Source of the DNA: Patiria miniata
Lineage: Eukaryota > Echinodermata > Asteroidea > Valvatida > Asterinidae
Assembly: GCF_015706575.1 (NCBI RefSeq)
Contig: NW_024037051.1
Location: forward strand, 12,993,016-13,057,015
Direction: 5' to 3'
Length of the DNA: 64,000 nucleotides
In this document: piece after piece, positions 11,701 through 23,380 of the stretch
Position numbering within the stretch: the stretch's first letter is position 1
Layout of the letters: the number at the start of each line of letters is the position of its first letter
Translations under genes and position numbers: made by a program
Notes under the pieces: generated by a model
Databases searched by the model: none
Seen by the model: the letters and a program-made list of their open reading frames with translations, nothing else
Told to the model about the DNA's origin: nothing

Positions 11701-12106
11701 CGTTGAGCCGGCTATTATGTTGAAGTCTTACGATTATTGTAAATGCAGGAATGGTGTTTGCATCCAATATTGTATGAAGCCCCAAGCATGGCGGTGAGCC
11801 GCCCGGTCGAAGTTCGTTGACTGAGATACATGTGCGTGTAGTAGCTTACGAGGTATATAGGGTGATATGGAACTAAATACTTAAGACTATTACCGCACAC
11901 GCTCATTAAGAGCATGCAGTCACAGAATATTCTCCAGATCGTCAAGGCATATAGTAGCGGCATCATACGAGTATATGCCACATGTATGTTATTAACAGTA
12001 TTGTGGGTGGCTCCCGAAACACGTAACCGATCATGACTTAGGGGTTGTCCCCAGTTGAAGTAAAATTGCAGTTAACGTCAACGCATGAGTTATCATATGA
12101 ACCATA

Positions 12107-12443
12107 TATCATGTAAAAACAGTGTTTAGCATTTAAACACATCAGAACGTGTCTAGAGTTTAAAACGTTTAGGAATGTGTTTCAATTCTAAACGTCTACC
12201 TTTTGTTAGTATTGTGAAACTAAACGTGTTTACGTTTTGGACATGTGCTTAGGATTGTATATCTAAATGCGCTTAGGAAGGTGTTTAAATGCTAAACATA
12301 TTATTCATTGAACAGGTCAAACGGATAATGCGTGTCACAGAAAAAGGACATCTAAACATGTCATGGTGCTAAACGTGTGGAAAAAGTGGGTGCAGAATAA
12401 GTGTTAAGAAATGTGCTTAAATCCTAAGCACCATTTTTACAGT
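12107..12443. mobile_element. Insertion unique to the solo E2 copy, MITE-like (TA target)
   Basis: The E2 copy at 51 kb reads straight across (accata then cttgtgg) where this copy has about 340 extra bases. The extra segment has imperfect inverted ends (TGTAAAAACAGTG against CACCATTTTTACA) and is bounded by TA on both sides, which fits a Tc1/mariner-like MITE. Its interior repeats words like aaacgtgtttagg. The exact ends are uncertain by a few bases. Confidence 0.5.
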
Positions 12444-14076
12444 ATACTCTTGTGAATGGGTGCCTGCAGTACACTTAAGTGGAGTACCAGTCATATGTGC
12501 GGGTACTAACACGGTCGGTCACTACAATTATGGTTTAATTAAGTGTTGTCTTCAATGGAGTCACATACTCACGTTGTATACGCAAACCAGGTTGATTGCA
12601 TTACTGAAGTTGTAGTCGATCATTTATGGATACCAGGTTGGTTAGAGACAATTCGTAGTGTAGTAGGGCATATGACTATGGAAGGGATTATACTTATTTT
12701 GCTACTGAATTGTGATTAATTAATAATTGGCACACCAGCCGATTGGCGACAAAACATGGTAGTTGATCATGCGGAAGTTGTATTAGAACAAGAGGTGTAA
12801 CACATAATTGCAGTCGATCGTGACTTAGTGGTAAACCAGGTTCAAGTTGTAATCAATCCCGACTTATTGGGTAAACCCAGGCTTGTTACGCCATCAATCG
12901 AGCAGGTATTACGGTTACACTTGCTGTCGATCATTTGACTGATTAATCAATTATTATGAACAGTCGTTCAGGATTTGATGGCAAACCAGATTATAACAAA
13001 ACTGTATTCGAAGTCAATCATGAGGCATTGCTGAACCAGGTTGGTTAAAAACAAGTGGTACGTTGCCGTTCAGGCCTTAGGGGTATTGGTTGTTATACAA
13101 TATTCGGTATCCGCTCATGTCGTAATTGTGAAGTGGCCAGTGGGAGTAACTTACAAGGAATTTCATACAACAAAACCCGATCAACTCCTGGCTATAATTA
13201 CATATCATGCGGTTGAGCGCCTTCGATGACTTATCACTATCAGTATAGTTGGTTTCCCGGATTTACGATTGTATATGCGTTCTGGTTCTGGCGTGAACTG
13301 CACTTCACGTTGGCTTGCGCCACGGAGTGGACACCCATTTAAATTAGACATCAAAAGGGTCATAGGAAAAGTAACCTCGTAATGCAGTCTGTAAATGGAA
13401 ATCCAATCTTCAGGTTGGCATGAGATAGCAAGCTTGGGGCCAAAAATACGTTCTCATTTTGTCAACGAGTTTTGAGTTTTCGTAGCCGGCGACTATATCT
13501 CGATTGGCTACCCGAGAGTTACGTGAACGGGAAGAAAAAGGCTTGAAAACTGATGTGGATATGCAATGATGTGAAGGTTTAATTAATCCCAGACACGTGG
13601 CATTGTCAAGTTGGCAAATTTGATGAAGCAAAGTTTGTGTTAATAATTATCCACGTAGGCTGTAACATATAAGGACCCGTGGTGCGAAATCAGACCAGCA
13701 CGATCCAAATTATTGGGTAATGTGTATATTATTAATTTACTAGATTTTGGGTTTATTCAAGGAGTTAGTGGAGAACAGTATTTAGTTGATCACATGTCTT
13801 AAGGGTTTCGTATAGCCTCCAGTAAATAACCAGTCGGCCACAACTGGTTCACCAGGCCACAAAAAAAAAAATAAAAATAAAAAAAATAATGGAGGTATGG
13901 GTGTTTGGATGGTTTGAGCCCAGGGAGAGAGAGGTGAGATGGTCCATTTGTCAAATTTTGAGTGGTAGGCCAAGGGTCAGCACAAACGGACGAGCCACTA
14001 TCGCCGGGGGTGCTGGCTCACGTCCATTATCCTGGGAATGATGGATCTCAGCCAATCTCCCTCCATGGGCTCTTGT

Positions 14077-14420
14077 GCTGCGGATAAGTGATTTATCCGC
14101 AGCGTTTATCAGCTTGCGAAAAGCGATGGCGCTTCTAAGTGTGAGAAGCGATTGCGCTTATTTTTGCGACAAGCAACTGCGCTTCTAAATGTAGGGACAT
14201 CTATAGTCCCCTGGGACTTGTGAGAAGCGATTGCGTTTCTAACTGCATGTACGGATATCCGTAGTCCATTGGGACTTTTGGAGAAGCGATTGCGCTTCTA
14301 TTTCTAACTGGACGGATATCCGTAGTCCATTGGGACTTGTGAGAAGTGATTGCGCTTCTAAATTGGTGTAGGGATAGCCGTATAGTCCCTTGGGACTTGG
14401 GTGAAGCAATTGCGCTTTCT
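14077..14420. repeat. Hairpin-rich array in the B end of E2 (solo copy)
   Basis: An 11-bp perfect stem (GCTGCGGATAA / TTATCCGCAGC, 5-nt loop) at 14077-14103 is followed by about seven units of roughly 65 bases. Each unit contains the short hairpin AGAAGCG-attg-CGCTTCT, and many contain further small palindromes (ggatatcc, tagtccc...gggact). The same array occurs at about 56485-56830 and 57660-58005. Confidence 0.7.
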
Positions 14421-14649
14421 AGGTGTAGGAATATCCGTAGTATGGGAATGTTATAACCGTTAGCATGTAAGTGGTAACTATGGGATTTTATTTAGCCATG
14501 CTGGTAGTTACATGGACCTGTTAATTATTAGAACTGGTAGCAGGTAAATTGTACATGTGATGGTTAAATCATGCTTGTTGGACTGTTTCAAGCGAATAAA
14601 TGATTGCCGAGTGACCACAGTGCTTTTCTCCGGTGTGATTCTCTTCACA

Positions 14650-14740
14650 ATCAGATGTTTCTGAAAAAATCCAGGTGTAATGGATTAACCTTGCTTTGTT
14701 TTTTAAAATTGGGCAAAATTAGATGAACAAAATCAAATTG
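14650..14740 (+). repeat. 70-bp satellite, end of array 2
   Basis: The monomer interrupted by E2 resumes (tcagatgtttctg...) and the array ends after about one more monomer. Its continuity with 8723 fixes the E2 insertion point. Confidence 0.8.
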
Positions 14741-15591
14741 CAATTAACATTTTACATTCCATGGACCTATTTTGAGATAAAGCAGTCTTGCCCTTTACTA
14801 TGTCTCCGTTACGTGAACTTGTAGTTGTAGATTAATATGAATTCATTACGGTTAAATGAGCCACTATATTCTATGGCCCAACTATTCAGGTTTCAGTGTT
14901 CCTCACTGCACGGGCGTCGCTGGGACCCCCCCTGTCAGTTTTGTCGGCTAAATCATGGTGCTTTCGCCAAAATAGAAAATGAAGAATGGAGAAGGAAGGG
15001 GAAAGGAAGAGGGAATAAGAAACAATGTAAAAAGTAAACACCGCTGGCCAAAACCCCGCGTTCATAGCCCGTTAAAGCTGACAAGTAAAAGTAAATACTC
15101 TTGGTTCATTTTTATTCATACAAATGCAAGTACATGCTTTAAAATGGGATGTGGGAGACCCTGCCCCCAGACCCAGGTAGAGGCGCCCGAACATGTCAGC
15201 TGATGGATTGTTAATAAATAATTTTATTCTCAGACTGGGGGGGGGGGGGGGGGGGGGGGCTCGAAAATGTTACAGACACATATAAAGGCACACATTTTTT
15301 AAATTCATTAGGATACCGCATATACACATAATATTGAGGGCGCAATTCAAAGGGTTCGGTTTTTTTATTTTTTTATTTTTGAGGATCCGGGCACGTGCAA
15401 GTTGGATAAAAAAAAAAAAAATTTACGAAAGGATGTAGGCGCCCAACAGATGGGTAAAAAAATAGTTTTTGTTTTATAAAGTAAATAAAGTGAAGGTACG
15501 TAGGGAAAAAAGAAATTGTTTTAATCACGATGACAGCAACTTCAAAACACCGATTTGAGATTTGAGGCTTTGCGATCGCTGCAATCATGGG
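14741..15591. other. Spacer between inverted satellite arms; poly-G tract; short repeat
   Basis: No gene is seen. The part from 14914 to about 15060 (starting cgggcgtcgctggg) is homologous to 4066-4230. A run of 23 G lies at 15237-15259, followed by AT-rich sequence with A and T runs near 15360-15420. Confidence 0.5.
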
Positions 15592-15894
15592 CACGGGCGG
15601 ATCCAGAACACAAGTTTTTGGGGGCCCAAAAAAATTTTCGTCACCCAAAAAAGTGGGTCAACAAAATTACGGCGTGGGGTTCGGGGCCCGCTTAAAGGCC
15701 CCGAAATTTTTTGGATTCTAGATGCTCTGTGGTGCGATCTGAGGCAATTTCTTTTTTTTTTTGAGGAAAAGATGGTGGTGTACTCATTGCCTGCCTTTAT
15801 TGCGTTGTAACATAAAAAAAAAAATTGGTTTCGTTTTTTTTTTGGGGGGGGCATGGCCCCCTTTGAGCCCCCCCCCCCACTGGATCCGCCCTTG
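15592..15894. mobile_element. hAT-type MITE, copy 2 (303 bp, 8-bp TSD)
   Basis: TIRs CACGGGCGGATCCAG and CTGGATCCGCCCTTG bound the element, and the 8-bp duplication atcatggg lies at 15584-15591 and 15895-15902. The body is closely similar to copy 1 (ggggcccgcttaa, ctctgtggtgcgatctgagg) and in the same orientation. It has no coding capacity. Confidence 0.88.
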
Positions 15895-16404
15895 ATCATG
15901 GGCACGAATTATTGTATGATTTAATTGGAGGCAGAAAGTAACCTATTTGGTGAAGAGGTTTTCACAAGTATTTTTGATAAAAAAAATATGTTTGTGAGCC
16001 GCTTGTGTTTAGTATAACTTGTCACATTCGGACGAATACACAAGCATTTGAAGCCTAAAGTAGCAAATGTGTTATCCTTCGACATTTAATAACATATTGT
16101 GAAGGACAGCGTAGACATATGCCTAGTAAACAATGTACCTATACAGCATCGTTCTAAATTCTGACCACTAAAGCCCAGGCCATCCCGAGGTTTGCCAACA
16201 TTTAGCATTCGGTTGTTGTTGTTGTTGTTGAAAACTAGCGTACCAGTGCTTTTCTGGTTGAATGGTCCCAGAGAATATTCATCCAACATGTTTTTGGATA
16301 GGGCGTGCCAAAGAGCGCCCTCCCCAACACCCCCTGGGAGCATACCGGTAAATCGTCCTAAACCCATCCGACCTCATATTATACCGATACCGTCAAAACA
16401 TTCT
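15895..16404. other. Spacer sequence, no gene seen
   Basis: Nothing recognisable is present apart from a short (GTT)n run near 16212-16230. The last 25 bases (ccgtcaaaacattctacaag) also occur at about 50665, in both cases exactly where the minus-oriented satellite arm begins. Confidence 0.45.
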
Positions 16405-18200
16405 ACAAGGTTAACCCCTTACAATTTGAATTTTTTTCATGAACATCTAATTTTTCCCAATCTTATTCAAAAAGCAAGGTTAACCCCTTACAATCTGCAA
16501 TTTTCCAGAAACATTAGATTTTTTCCCCATTTTCGCTTTACAAAAATGCGAGGTTAACCCTTTCAATTAGAAATTTTTCATAACATCTAACTTTGCAAAA
16601 TTTCACTAAAAAAGCAAGGTTAATCCCTTACATCTGAAATATTTCGGAAACATCTGATTTTGCCCAATTTCGCTAAAATATGCAATGTTCACCCCTTACA
16701 ATTTGAAATGTTTCATAAACATCTAACCCCATACAATCTGCATTTTTCCAGAAACATCTGATTTTTCCCGATTTTGGTAAAAAAAAAATGCAAGGTTAAC
16801 CCCTTTCAATCGGCAAGTTTCCAGAAACATCTGATTTTGCCCTAATTTGTCAAAGGTTAACCCCTTACAATGTTTTGATTTTGCATACAAATCTGATTTT
16901 TCCCAATCTTGCTTAAAATGCAAAGTGAACCCTTTACAATCTGAAATTGTTCATGAACACCTGGTTTTGCCGTATTTTGCTAAAAAAAGCAAGGTTATAA
17001 CCCCTAACAATTTGAAATTTTTCATGCACATTAAAATTTGCCCAATTTGACTAAGAACCAAGGTTCCATACCATAAAAATCTATTTTTTTTACCAAATTT
17101 CACTAAAGAAAAAAGTAACGTTAATTTCTTACATCTGAAATTTTTCAGAAACATCTGATTTTGCCCAATTTTGCTAAAAATGCAAGGTTCACCCCTTACA
17201 ATTTGAAATTTTTCATAAAAATCTGATATTGCCCAGTTTTGCTAAAAATGCCAGGTTAACCCCTTTCAATCTGCAATTTTCCTGAAACATCTGATTTTGC
17301 CCTATTTGGGCAAAGGTTAACCTCTTACAATTTTTGATTTTTCATACAAATCTGATTTTTCCCAATTTTGCTAGAAATGCAAGGTGAACCCCTTTCAATG
17401 TGACATTTTTCATTCACATCTTATTTTGCCAAATATCACTAAAAAAAGCAAAGTTAACCCCTTACAATCTGAAATTTTTCATAAACATCTAATTTTTACC
17501 AAATTTCACTAAAGAAAAAAATAAGGTTAATTCCTTTCATCGGAATTTTTTTCAGACAAATCTGATTTTGCCCAATTTTGCTAATATAATGCAAGGTTCA
17601 CCCCTTACAATTTGAGATTTTTCATAAAAATCTCATTTTGCCCAATTTTGCTTAAAATGCAAGGTTAACACCTTTCAATCTGCAAGTTTCCTGAAACATC
17701 TGATTTTGCCCTAATTGGGCAAAGGTTAACCTCTTACAAATTTTTGATTTTTCATACAAATCTGATTTTTCCCAATTTTGCTTCAAATGCAAGGTGAACC
17801 CCTTACAATCTGACATTTTTCATAAACACCTGATTTTGCCCTATTTTGCTAAAAAATGCAAGGTTCACCCCTTACAATTTGAGATTGTTCATAAACATTT
17901 AAATTCGCCCAATTTTACTAAAAAGCATGGCTAACCCCTTACAATTTGAAATTTTTCATTCACATCTTATTTTGCCAAATATCACTAAAAAAGCAAGGTT
18001 AACCCCTTACAATCTGAAATTTTCCAGAAAGATCTGATTTTGCCCAATTTCGCTAAAAAATGCAAGGTTCACCCCTTACAGTTTGAAATGATTCATAAAC
18101 ATCTAAATTTTACTAAAAATGCAAGGTTAACCCCTTACATGCTGCAATTTTCCAGAAACATCTGATTTTTCCCAATTTTGCTAAAATGTAAGTTTAACCC
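16405..18200 (-). repeat. 70-bp satellite array 3 (- orientation)
   Basis: These are the same monomers as arrays 1 and 2, reverse-complemented (ccccttacaatttgaaatttttcat...). The array leads directly into the reverse complement of unit U, mirroring the order U then array at 4.9-8.7 kb. Confidence 0.9.
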
Positions 18201-18950
18201 CTTGCAAACTGTTAAATCAATATAAGAAGTGTCCCATTTGACTTTTTTTAAAACAAATTATTTTTTTCAGTTTTTAGGGTAAAGGAATTTTCTCTTTTTC
18301 CTTTCTCTTTTGTTGTTGCTATATTTTGCGAATTAACTTATTCGTATGGAATGCTCATAGTCAATCAAAGAATGTTTCACACATAGGGGCCTAAATTATA
18401 TTTTTTTTAAATTAAATAGAGACACATTGATCGTGCTATCATATACCATTCTATTACTATTGCGAATTACTGTATTGTTTGGAGTGCTCACAATTAAAGA
18501 CATGTTATTTGAAAGATGTATAAATATTATTTATATTACAATGTACATCTTTATTCTTTCCCGGTATAATTTATGGCGTTTCTTACGTCAATTGGCAATC
18601 GCGTCATTATATAATGATAGTCAAATTGATCAAAGGAAACTCCGATTTGATTATAGTCAATTATGAAATATTCATTGATTTATGACATACACCTTTGTTT
18701 CAATTTTGATACTACCCGTAGACCTGCCGAGCAGCTGTAGATATCAAACTAAACCAAAGTATAAAAGATAGAGGGTCAAAAAAATAAAAAAGTTATGTGC
18801 TAGTCAAGCTTTCAGGGATCGGTCTGAGCCATAACAATGCCCCAGCCGATCCCTTAGTTCTCTTCCGGGGTCCCCGACTAATACACACTTCCTTCCCTAT
18901 CCATCCATATAACCCCGGAGGGCCAGGCACCATGTAAAAGCAAAGAGCTA

Positions 18951-20222
18951 TAGTCAGGTGGCATATGGTTGGAATCGTGACCGACTGGTCCAAAGCACCA
19001 AACTTGGCAGATAGATTCTTATAGACCTAGAGAAGATATTTAGAAGGGGTGACACCTGAAATTCTTTGGGAAGGGTGCCTAATTTGCATAAATCGTTAAT
19101 CTTTGCCGTGTAATATATTTTTTCCCATATTTGGGTATATTTTTATTTTTTTATTTTTTTGAAAAGTGTATTTTGGTGATTCTACTTGCAAATCTTTACT
19201 TCAATAACATTTTCTAAAGCATGTAAGTGACTGAATAATTACGAGGACATAGTAAATCACCAAAATTGCTACTATTTACCCTAAAGTTACGCGCATTTAC
19301 CTTTTCCTCAGATATCATCAACTAGTCTCGCCAAACGTGGGTATTGATGAGCTTCAAATTCACAAAGGTACTTACTGACATAGTTAACCTAACAAAAATA
19401 AGTGGGAAATCATGTGAAAATTGATATCATCTTGATGTTTGGCCCAAAAGACCCCAAAAGGGGAGAAAATGTGGTGTCCGTAAATTGGGCTACTACGGAA
19501 AGGGTAACGTGAGAACTTCAACAAGTTCAACAAAATCCCCCCAAATAAGAGATTATTGCTGTTTACAATAATTTTGTCTACGCCAAAACGTTTTCTCAAC
19601 AATAATTTTGGGAATTGCCTTGAACTTGTTCCAGTCTTCCATGTCAGGCAACCCTTCACCTTACTTGTTAGCCCAATTTATGGACACCTCGTTTTTTTCC
19701 CCCGTTTTTGTTTTCTGGGCTAAATATCACAATGTTCTCATTGTTCACATGATTTTGCATAAGGTTTCAAAAGGGTAACCGTACCAGTAAGCTACGTGGT
19801 GAATTTGAAGTTCATCAATGCTGATGTTTGGCAAGACTAATTGATGATGTCTGGGGACAAGGTAAATGCGCGCACTTTAGGGCATAATAGTAGCCATTTT
19901 GGATCGTTACTATGTCCTTATAATTATTCAGTCACTTATATGCTTTGGAAAATGTTATTAAAGTAAAGATATGCAAGTAGAATCCCAAAAATACACTTTT
20001 CAAAAAATAAAAAAAATAAAAATATACCCAAATATGGGAATAAATATATTACACGGCAGGGATTAACGATTTATGCAAATTAGGCACCCTTCCCAAAAGA
20101 ATTTCGGGTGTCACCCCTTCTAAATATCTTCTCTAGGTCTATAAGAAGCTATCTGCCAAGTTTGGTGCTTTGGACCAGTCGGTCACGATCTTGACGAAAA
20201 TTAGATCTAAGCCACCTGACTA
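18951..20222. mobile_element. Foldback DNA element (1272 bp, 3-bp CTA duplication)
   Basis: The ends are TAGTCAGGTGGC and its complement, and CTA is duplicated at 18948-18950 and 20223-20225. Comparison with intact unit U confirms the empty site (gagctaaggg). The outer ~290 bases of the two halves are closely similar inverted repeats. Similarity continues inward (for example gtgtccgtaaattgggct at 19473 against agcccaatttatggacac at 19675), so the element can fold over most of its length. No ORF for a transposase is visible. A 3-bp duplication would fit PIF/Harbinger or CACTA-type elements, but I cannot assign a superfamily. Confidence 0.8.
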
Positions 20223-20427
20223 CTAAGGGAGGAACAGGGCGGCCCCTAAGCCCTGATCCTCCGAGTGGACCACATGCCCTGAACCTGTACGAAGGCGCCA
20301 ACCTGGAACTCGCGGACAGTACCAGCAGCAGTGCTTACCGATTAAGCTAAGGTACTGTTGGTGCTTTACGACGGGAAATTAAATCTCTTATAGTAAATGA
20401 TTGAACTCATACGTTAAAAACCAAAAG

Positions 20428-20503
20428 ACACCAGCGGGATTCGAACCCGGGACCCCGCTAACCGTGGACGACGAATCGTAACCACTCGGCCATTCCGTTA
20501 CCT
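20428..20503 (-). repeat. tRNA-like module in unit U, copy 2
   Basis: On the minus strand, A box TGGCCGAGTGG and B box GGTTCGAATCC lie at the spacing seen in copy 1. It differs from copy 1 at a few positions (attccgttacc, four-base terminator aaaag on the + strand). The acceptor strands do not pair. Confidence 0.6.
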
Positions 20504-20955
20504 TAGAATTGTCCTTAAACTGAGAAAAGTTGTCTTTATAGGTGAGCAAACGCGCCAGGAAGATTACTGGGTTCATTTGCTTTACCTTAATGGGTAAAAA
20601 CAAGTCGATATAATGAGCCCAGTGTGTTTGGTTTGTTAGGAAGCTGCATAACACAGCCTAATGTGCAAAACAGTCGTGCGCTAGGCGGATCATTACGCAA
20701 CAATGAACACCGCAATTGTGTATTTTCAAAAGGCAGACGCGTAGAATTCTACTCTTTGTATCTGGGCACATATAGATTCTCACCTCCCTCTTCAGCTATT
20801 TCGACTTTCTTAGAAAGAAAAATAGAGACTGTCAGCGAATCTCCGGGAGTTGAAATAAGGATCGTCCCCTCGATTGACCTCAGACTCAGTAAAGTTCAAC
20901 ATTGGGCTCTTTTTCAACAGCTGTTTTTGCGGAAACTTTACATCTGGATTTTTGA

Positions 20956-21054
20956 GAAGCATCTGATTTTGCCCAATTTTAGTAAAATATGCTCCAACTT
21001 TTGCTAAAAAAGCAAGGTTAACCCGTTACCATTTTAGATTTTTCCAGTGTTGTA
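20956..21054 (-). repeat. Short 70-bp satellite stretch (-)
   Basis: Slightly more than one minus-oriented monomer joins unit U to the GGCCGA minisatellite. The same junction occurs at 61496-61596. Confidence 0.75.
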
Positions 21055-21195
21055 GTCGAGGCCACAACCTCCGAGGCCGATGCCAAGGCCGAGGCCACAA
21101 CCTGAGGGGCCAAGGCCGAGCCCGAGGCCACAACCGCGAGGCCAAGGCCAAGGCCGAGACGACCACCTCCGAGGCCAAGGCCGAGGCCGAGGCCA
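21055..21195. repeat. GGCCGA/GGCCAA hexamer minisatellite 1
   Basis: A GC-rich degenerate hexamer array (gaggcc, aaggcc) contrasts strongly with the AT-rich surroundings. Open frames through it give Gly-Leu and Ala-Ser repeats and are not evidence of a gene. It marks one end of unit V; a similar tract marks the other end. Confidence 0.85.
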
Positions 21196-22780
21196 GCTAT
21201 CAAAACACATAATAAAATATAAATCACTAAAACAAAGCTAAGATCATGTTGGAGTTTTAACATCTTTTTAGTTGAATTCACTGAGTTTTGGAGTGCCTGG
21301 CTTACAAATTAAGGCTTGCAATGGGTTTCCTCTTGTAGGGAGTCTGGCGAATTTAATTTTTTAAAGAAAGAAATCTCAAGTTTTGTATCACTGAAAGCAA
21401 ATTACACAACAAAATCAATGGCGTTTGAATCAGGCTCATAGGTGTTTGCCCTTTGGAGATACAACAATTTAAATGGCCAAATTTTGAGTTTCTATTCTGT
21501 AAGATTTACATCATTTACTTTTAGCCTGTTTTATAAATCTTATTTTCAAAACTTATCAAAGTGCTAAATATCATCGGAATCCTCATTAAATAAACAACAA
21601 CTTGAATTTTGAATCAGGTTTTTACCACTCATAACCAAAGAGTTACGAACCCCCCCCCCCCCCCCCCCCCCCGACCTTCGCACTGTCCATGCGCGCGCCG
21701 AGCAAACACCGCGATGCGACCAGACAATGCCAGACGGCCCGCCGTTACGCACGGGCAAAGCATAGTTCCAATCCCGCTCCACACAACGGGATAAGTGTCC
21801 ACGCATTATCACTGTTAATACCGCGGTACCAGACAAAGTCTTGCAATGGCCAATCCCGCTACAAACAACACGGAAACACGGAAAATGCGTGCCGAGTGAT
21901 ATCACTCAGTTCATCAAAATGACCATGAATTCTCTGATCATCCGATTTGAATCCAATGGCTTCAAAGAATTTTAAGATCATGGCAAGAGGTAGGGAGTCC
22001 AGAGGTTTTGGCCGTATATCTGTAACCACGCAAAATTAGTCAATTTCAAACCGTGCTTAAACATGTAATAAGTATCAACATGGCTCTAAAAATACAAAAA
22101 AAGTATCCTGTTACATGTACCACGAGGAATACTATTATTAAAACATTCATTCAGAACTTTGCATTCATTTGGATGGAAAAACGAATTCTGAAATCGCGCT
22201 TTCTATATCGACCATTTGCGCCAAACATTACCGTGTGAGCCGGAATTTTCATTTAAATCACCGTGTAAAAATAAAATCTACTTGATAAATTGTAATTGTT
22301 TTTATCATATCTTTATGAAAAAAAATGGTACGGAATAGTACACTCGATCGTACCCAGAAAGTTCAGACTTTTACTGAAACAGTGGCCTATAAAAAGAAAT
22401 GATTAAGCTTGCCGCACCTTGCCGCAAATCATTTTTAAAGGTCGGGGTACAGAGGCGAAACGTGAACATTTTGTACAACACTGCAACCAGACTAGTCTAC
22501 TACCACATGTTATTCTACGCAAATGGGATTGGTGCCAGACTTATGTAGTCTAGCACGCGGTAACAGTTATAACGCTTGCACGCACGTGGAAAGCTGAAGC
22601 GCAGGCTAGGCGAAGATGCTACGTACGTGAGTACGTCCAATGCAACCATTTCCAGTTCATTCGTGCGTACACTGTATATGCGTTCGTTTCACGGAACCCA
22701 CTACGGCAGAATCTCGAGGGTTTGATACGGTAAAAAAATTAAAATTAATTAGAATAGAAAACACATCAAAATGGGCGGCC
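21196..22780. repeat. Interspersed unit V, copy 1
   Basis: This ~1.58-kb noncoding unit lies between two GGCCGA minisatellites and is nearly identical to 61740-63300. It contains a 23-base C run at 21650-21672 (shorter, about 12 C, in the other copy). Short open frames are not conserved in length between copies, so I find no support for a gene. Confidence 0.8.
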
Positions 22781-22893
22781 TCGAGCCGGCCTCGACCGAT
22801 TCGTCGAGGCCGGAAGGCTCCGAGGCCGAGGCCAAGGCCGGGGCCTTGCACCTCCAAGGCCAAGGCCGAGGCCGAGGCCGAGGCCATGAAAAT
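22781..22893. repeat. GGCCGA minisatellite 2 with a perfect hairpin
   Basis: A hexamer array like that at 21055 begins with a perfect 11-bp stem (CCGGCCTCGAC / GTCGAGGCCGG, 6-nt loop) at 22786-22813. The same arrangement occurs at about 63302-63450. Confidence 0.8.
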
Positions 22894-23029
22894 CGGCCTC
22901 GAGGTTCTTAACGAAACATCGAATGAAAAGGGAAACATCAAATGCATATTGCAAAAGATCGAATGCAAATATACCGATGAAACATCGAATACAAATAGCT
23001 CGAAATGTCAAACATATGTGTAAAACATT

Positions 23030-23380
23030 GCTCACATATTTGAGAATATCGCAAATATATTGTAAAAAAACACACACAATTGTATAGAAAAACATCGCAT
23101 ATTTAATGCAAAAAATCGAACATAATATTGAAAACATCGCACATATAATCGTCAAAAACATCGCACATATAAATTGAAAATCGCACATAAATGTAAAACA
23201 TCGCACATTATATTGAACATCGCACATATATTGTAAAACATCGCACAAATATATTAAACATCGCGCAAATAATGAAAAACATCGCACACTTATATTGAAC
23301 ATCGCACATAAATGTAAAAGATAACAAACACATATTGAACATCCAACATATATGTTGCAAAATATTGAATATTGCAACGT
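23030..23380. repeat. AT-rich minisatellite (aacatcgcacatat)n
   Basis: About 15 degenerate units of 17-30 bases share the core aacatcgcacata. The minus strand is open and reads as Cys-Asp/Cys-Ala-Met-rich protein, but this is simply the repeat translated. Similar but weaker units begin near 22915. Confidence 0.75.

Larger units (their letters stand above)
8724..14649 (+). mobile_element. Element E2, solo copy (5.93 kb, noncoding)
   Basis: The boundaries follow from the satellite monomer it splits: gggcaaa before and atcag after rejoin to give the normal monomer, with no target duplication beyond the ambiguous A. It starts ACAC and then a perfect 10-bp hairpin (GGCTTGCGCT...AGCGCAAGCC) and ends ...TTCTCTTCACA. 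The same boundaries define the copy at 51122-57051. No long ORF or known domain is visible. Only the A1-interior-B part is present here, as expected if the tandem A2-B2 part was lost by recombination between B1 and B2. Relative to the other copy it holds an extra ~340-bp insertion at about 12107-12443. Confidence 0.8.
18200..20955 (-). repeat. Interspersed unit U, copy 2 (-), split by a foldback transposon
   Basis: This is the reverse complement of 4931-6370. Its two parts, 18200-18950 and 20223-20955, rejoin exactly once the 18951-20222 insertion and one CTA are removed. It carries the tRNA-like module at 20428-20503 on the minus strand. Confidence 0.85.
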
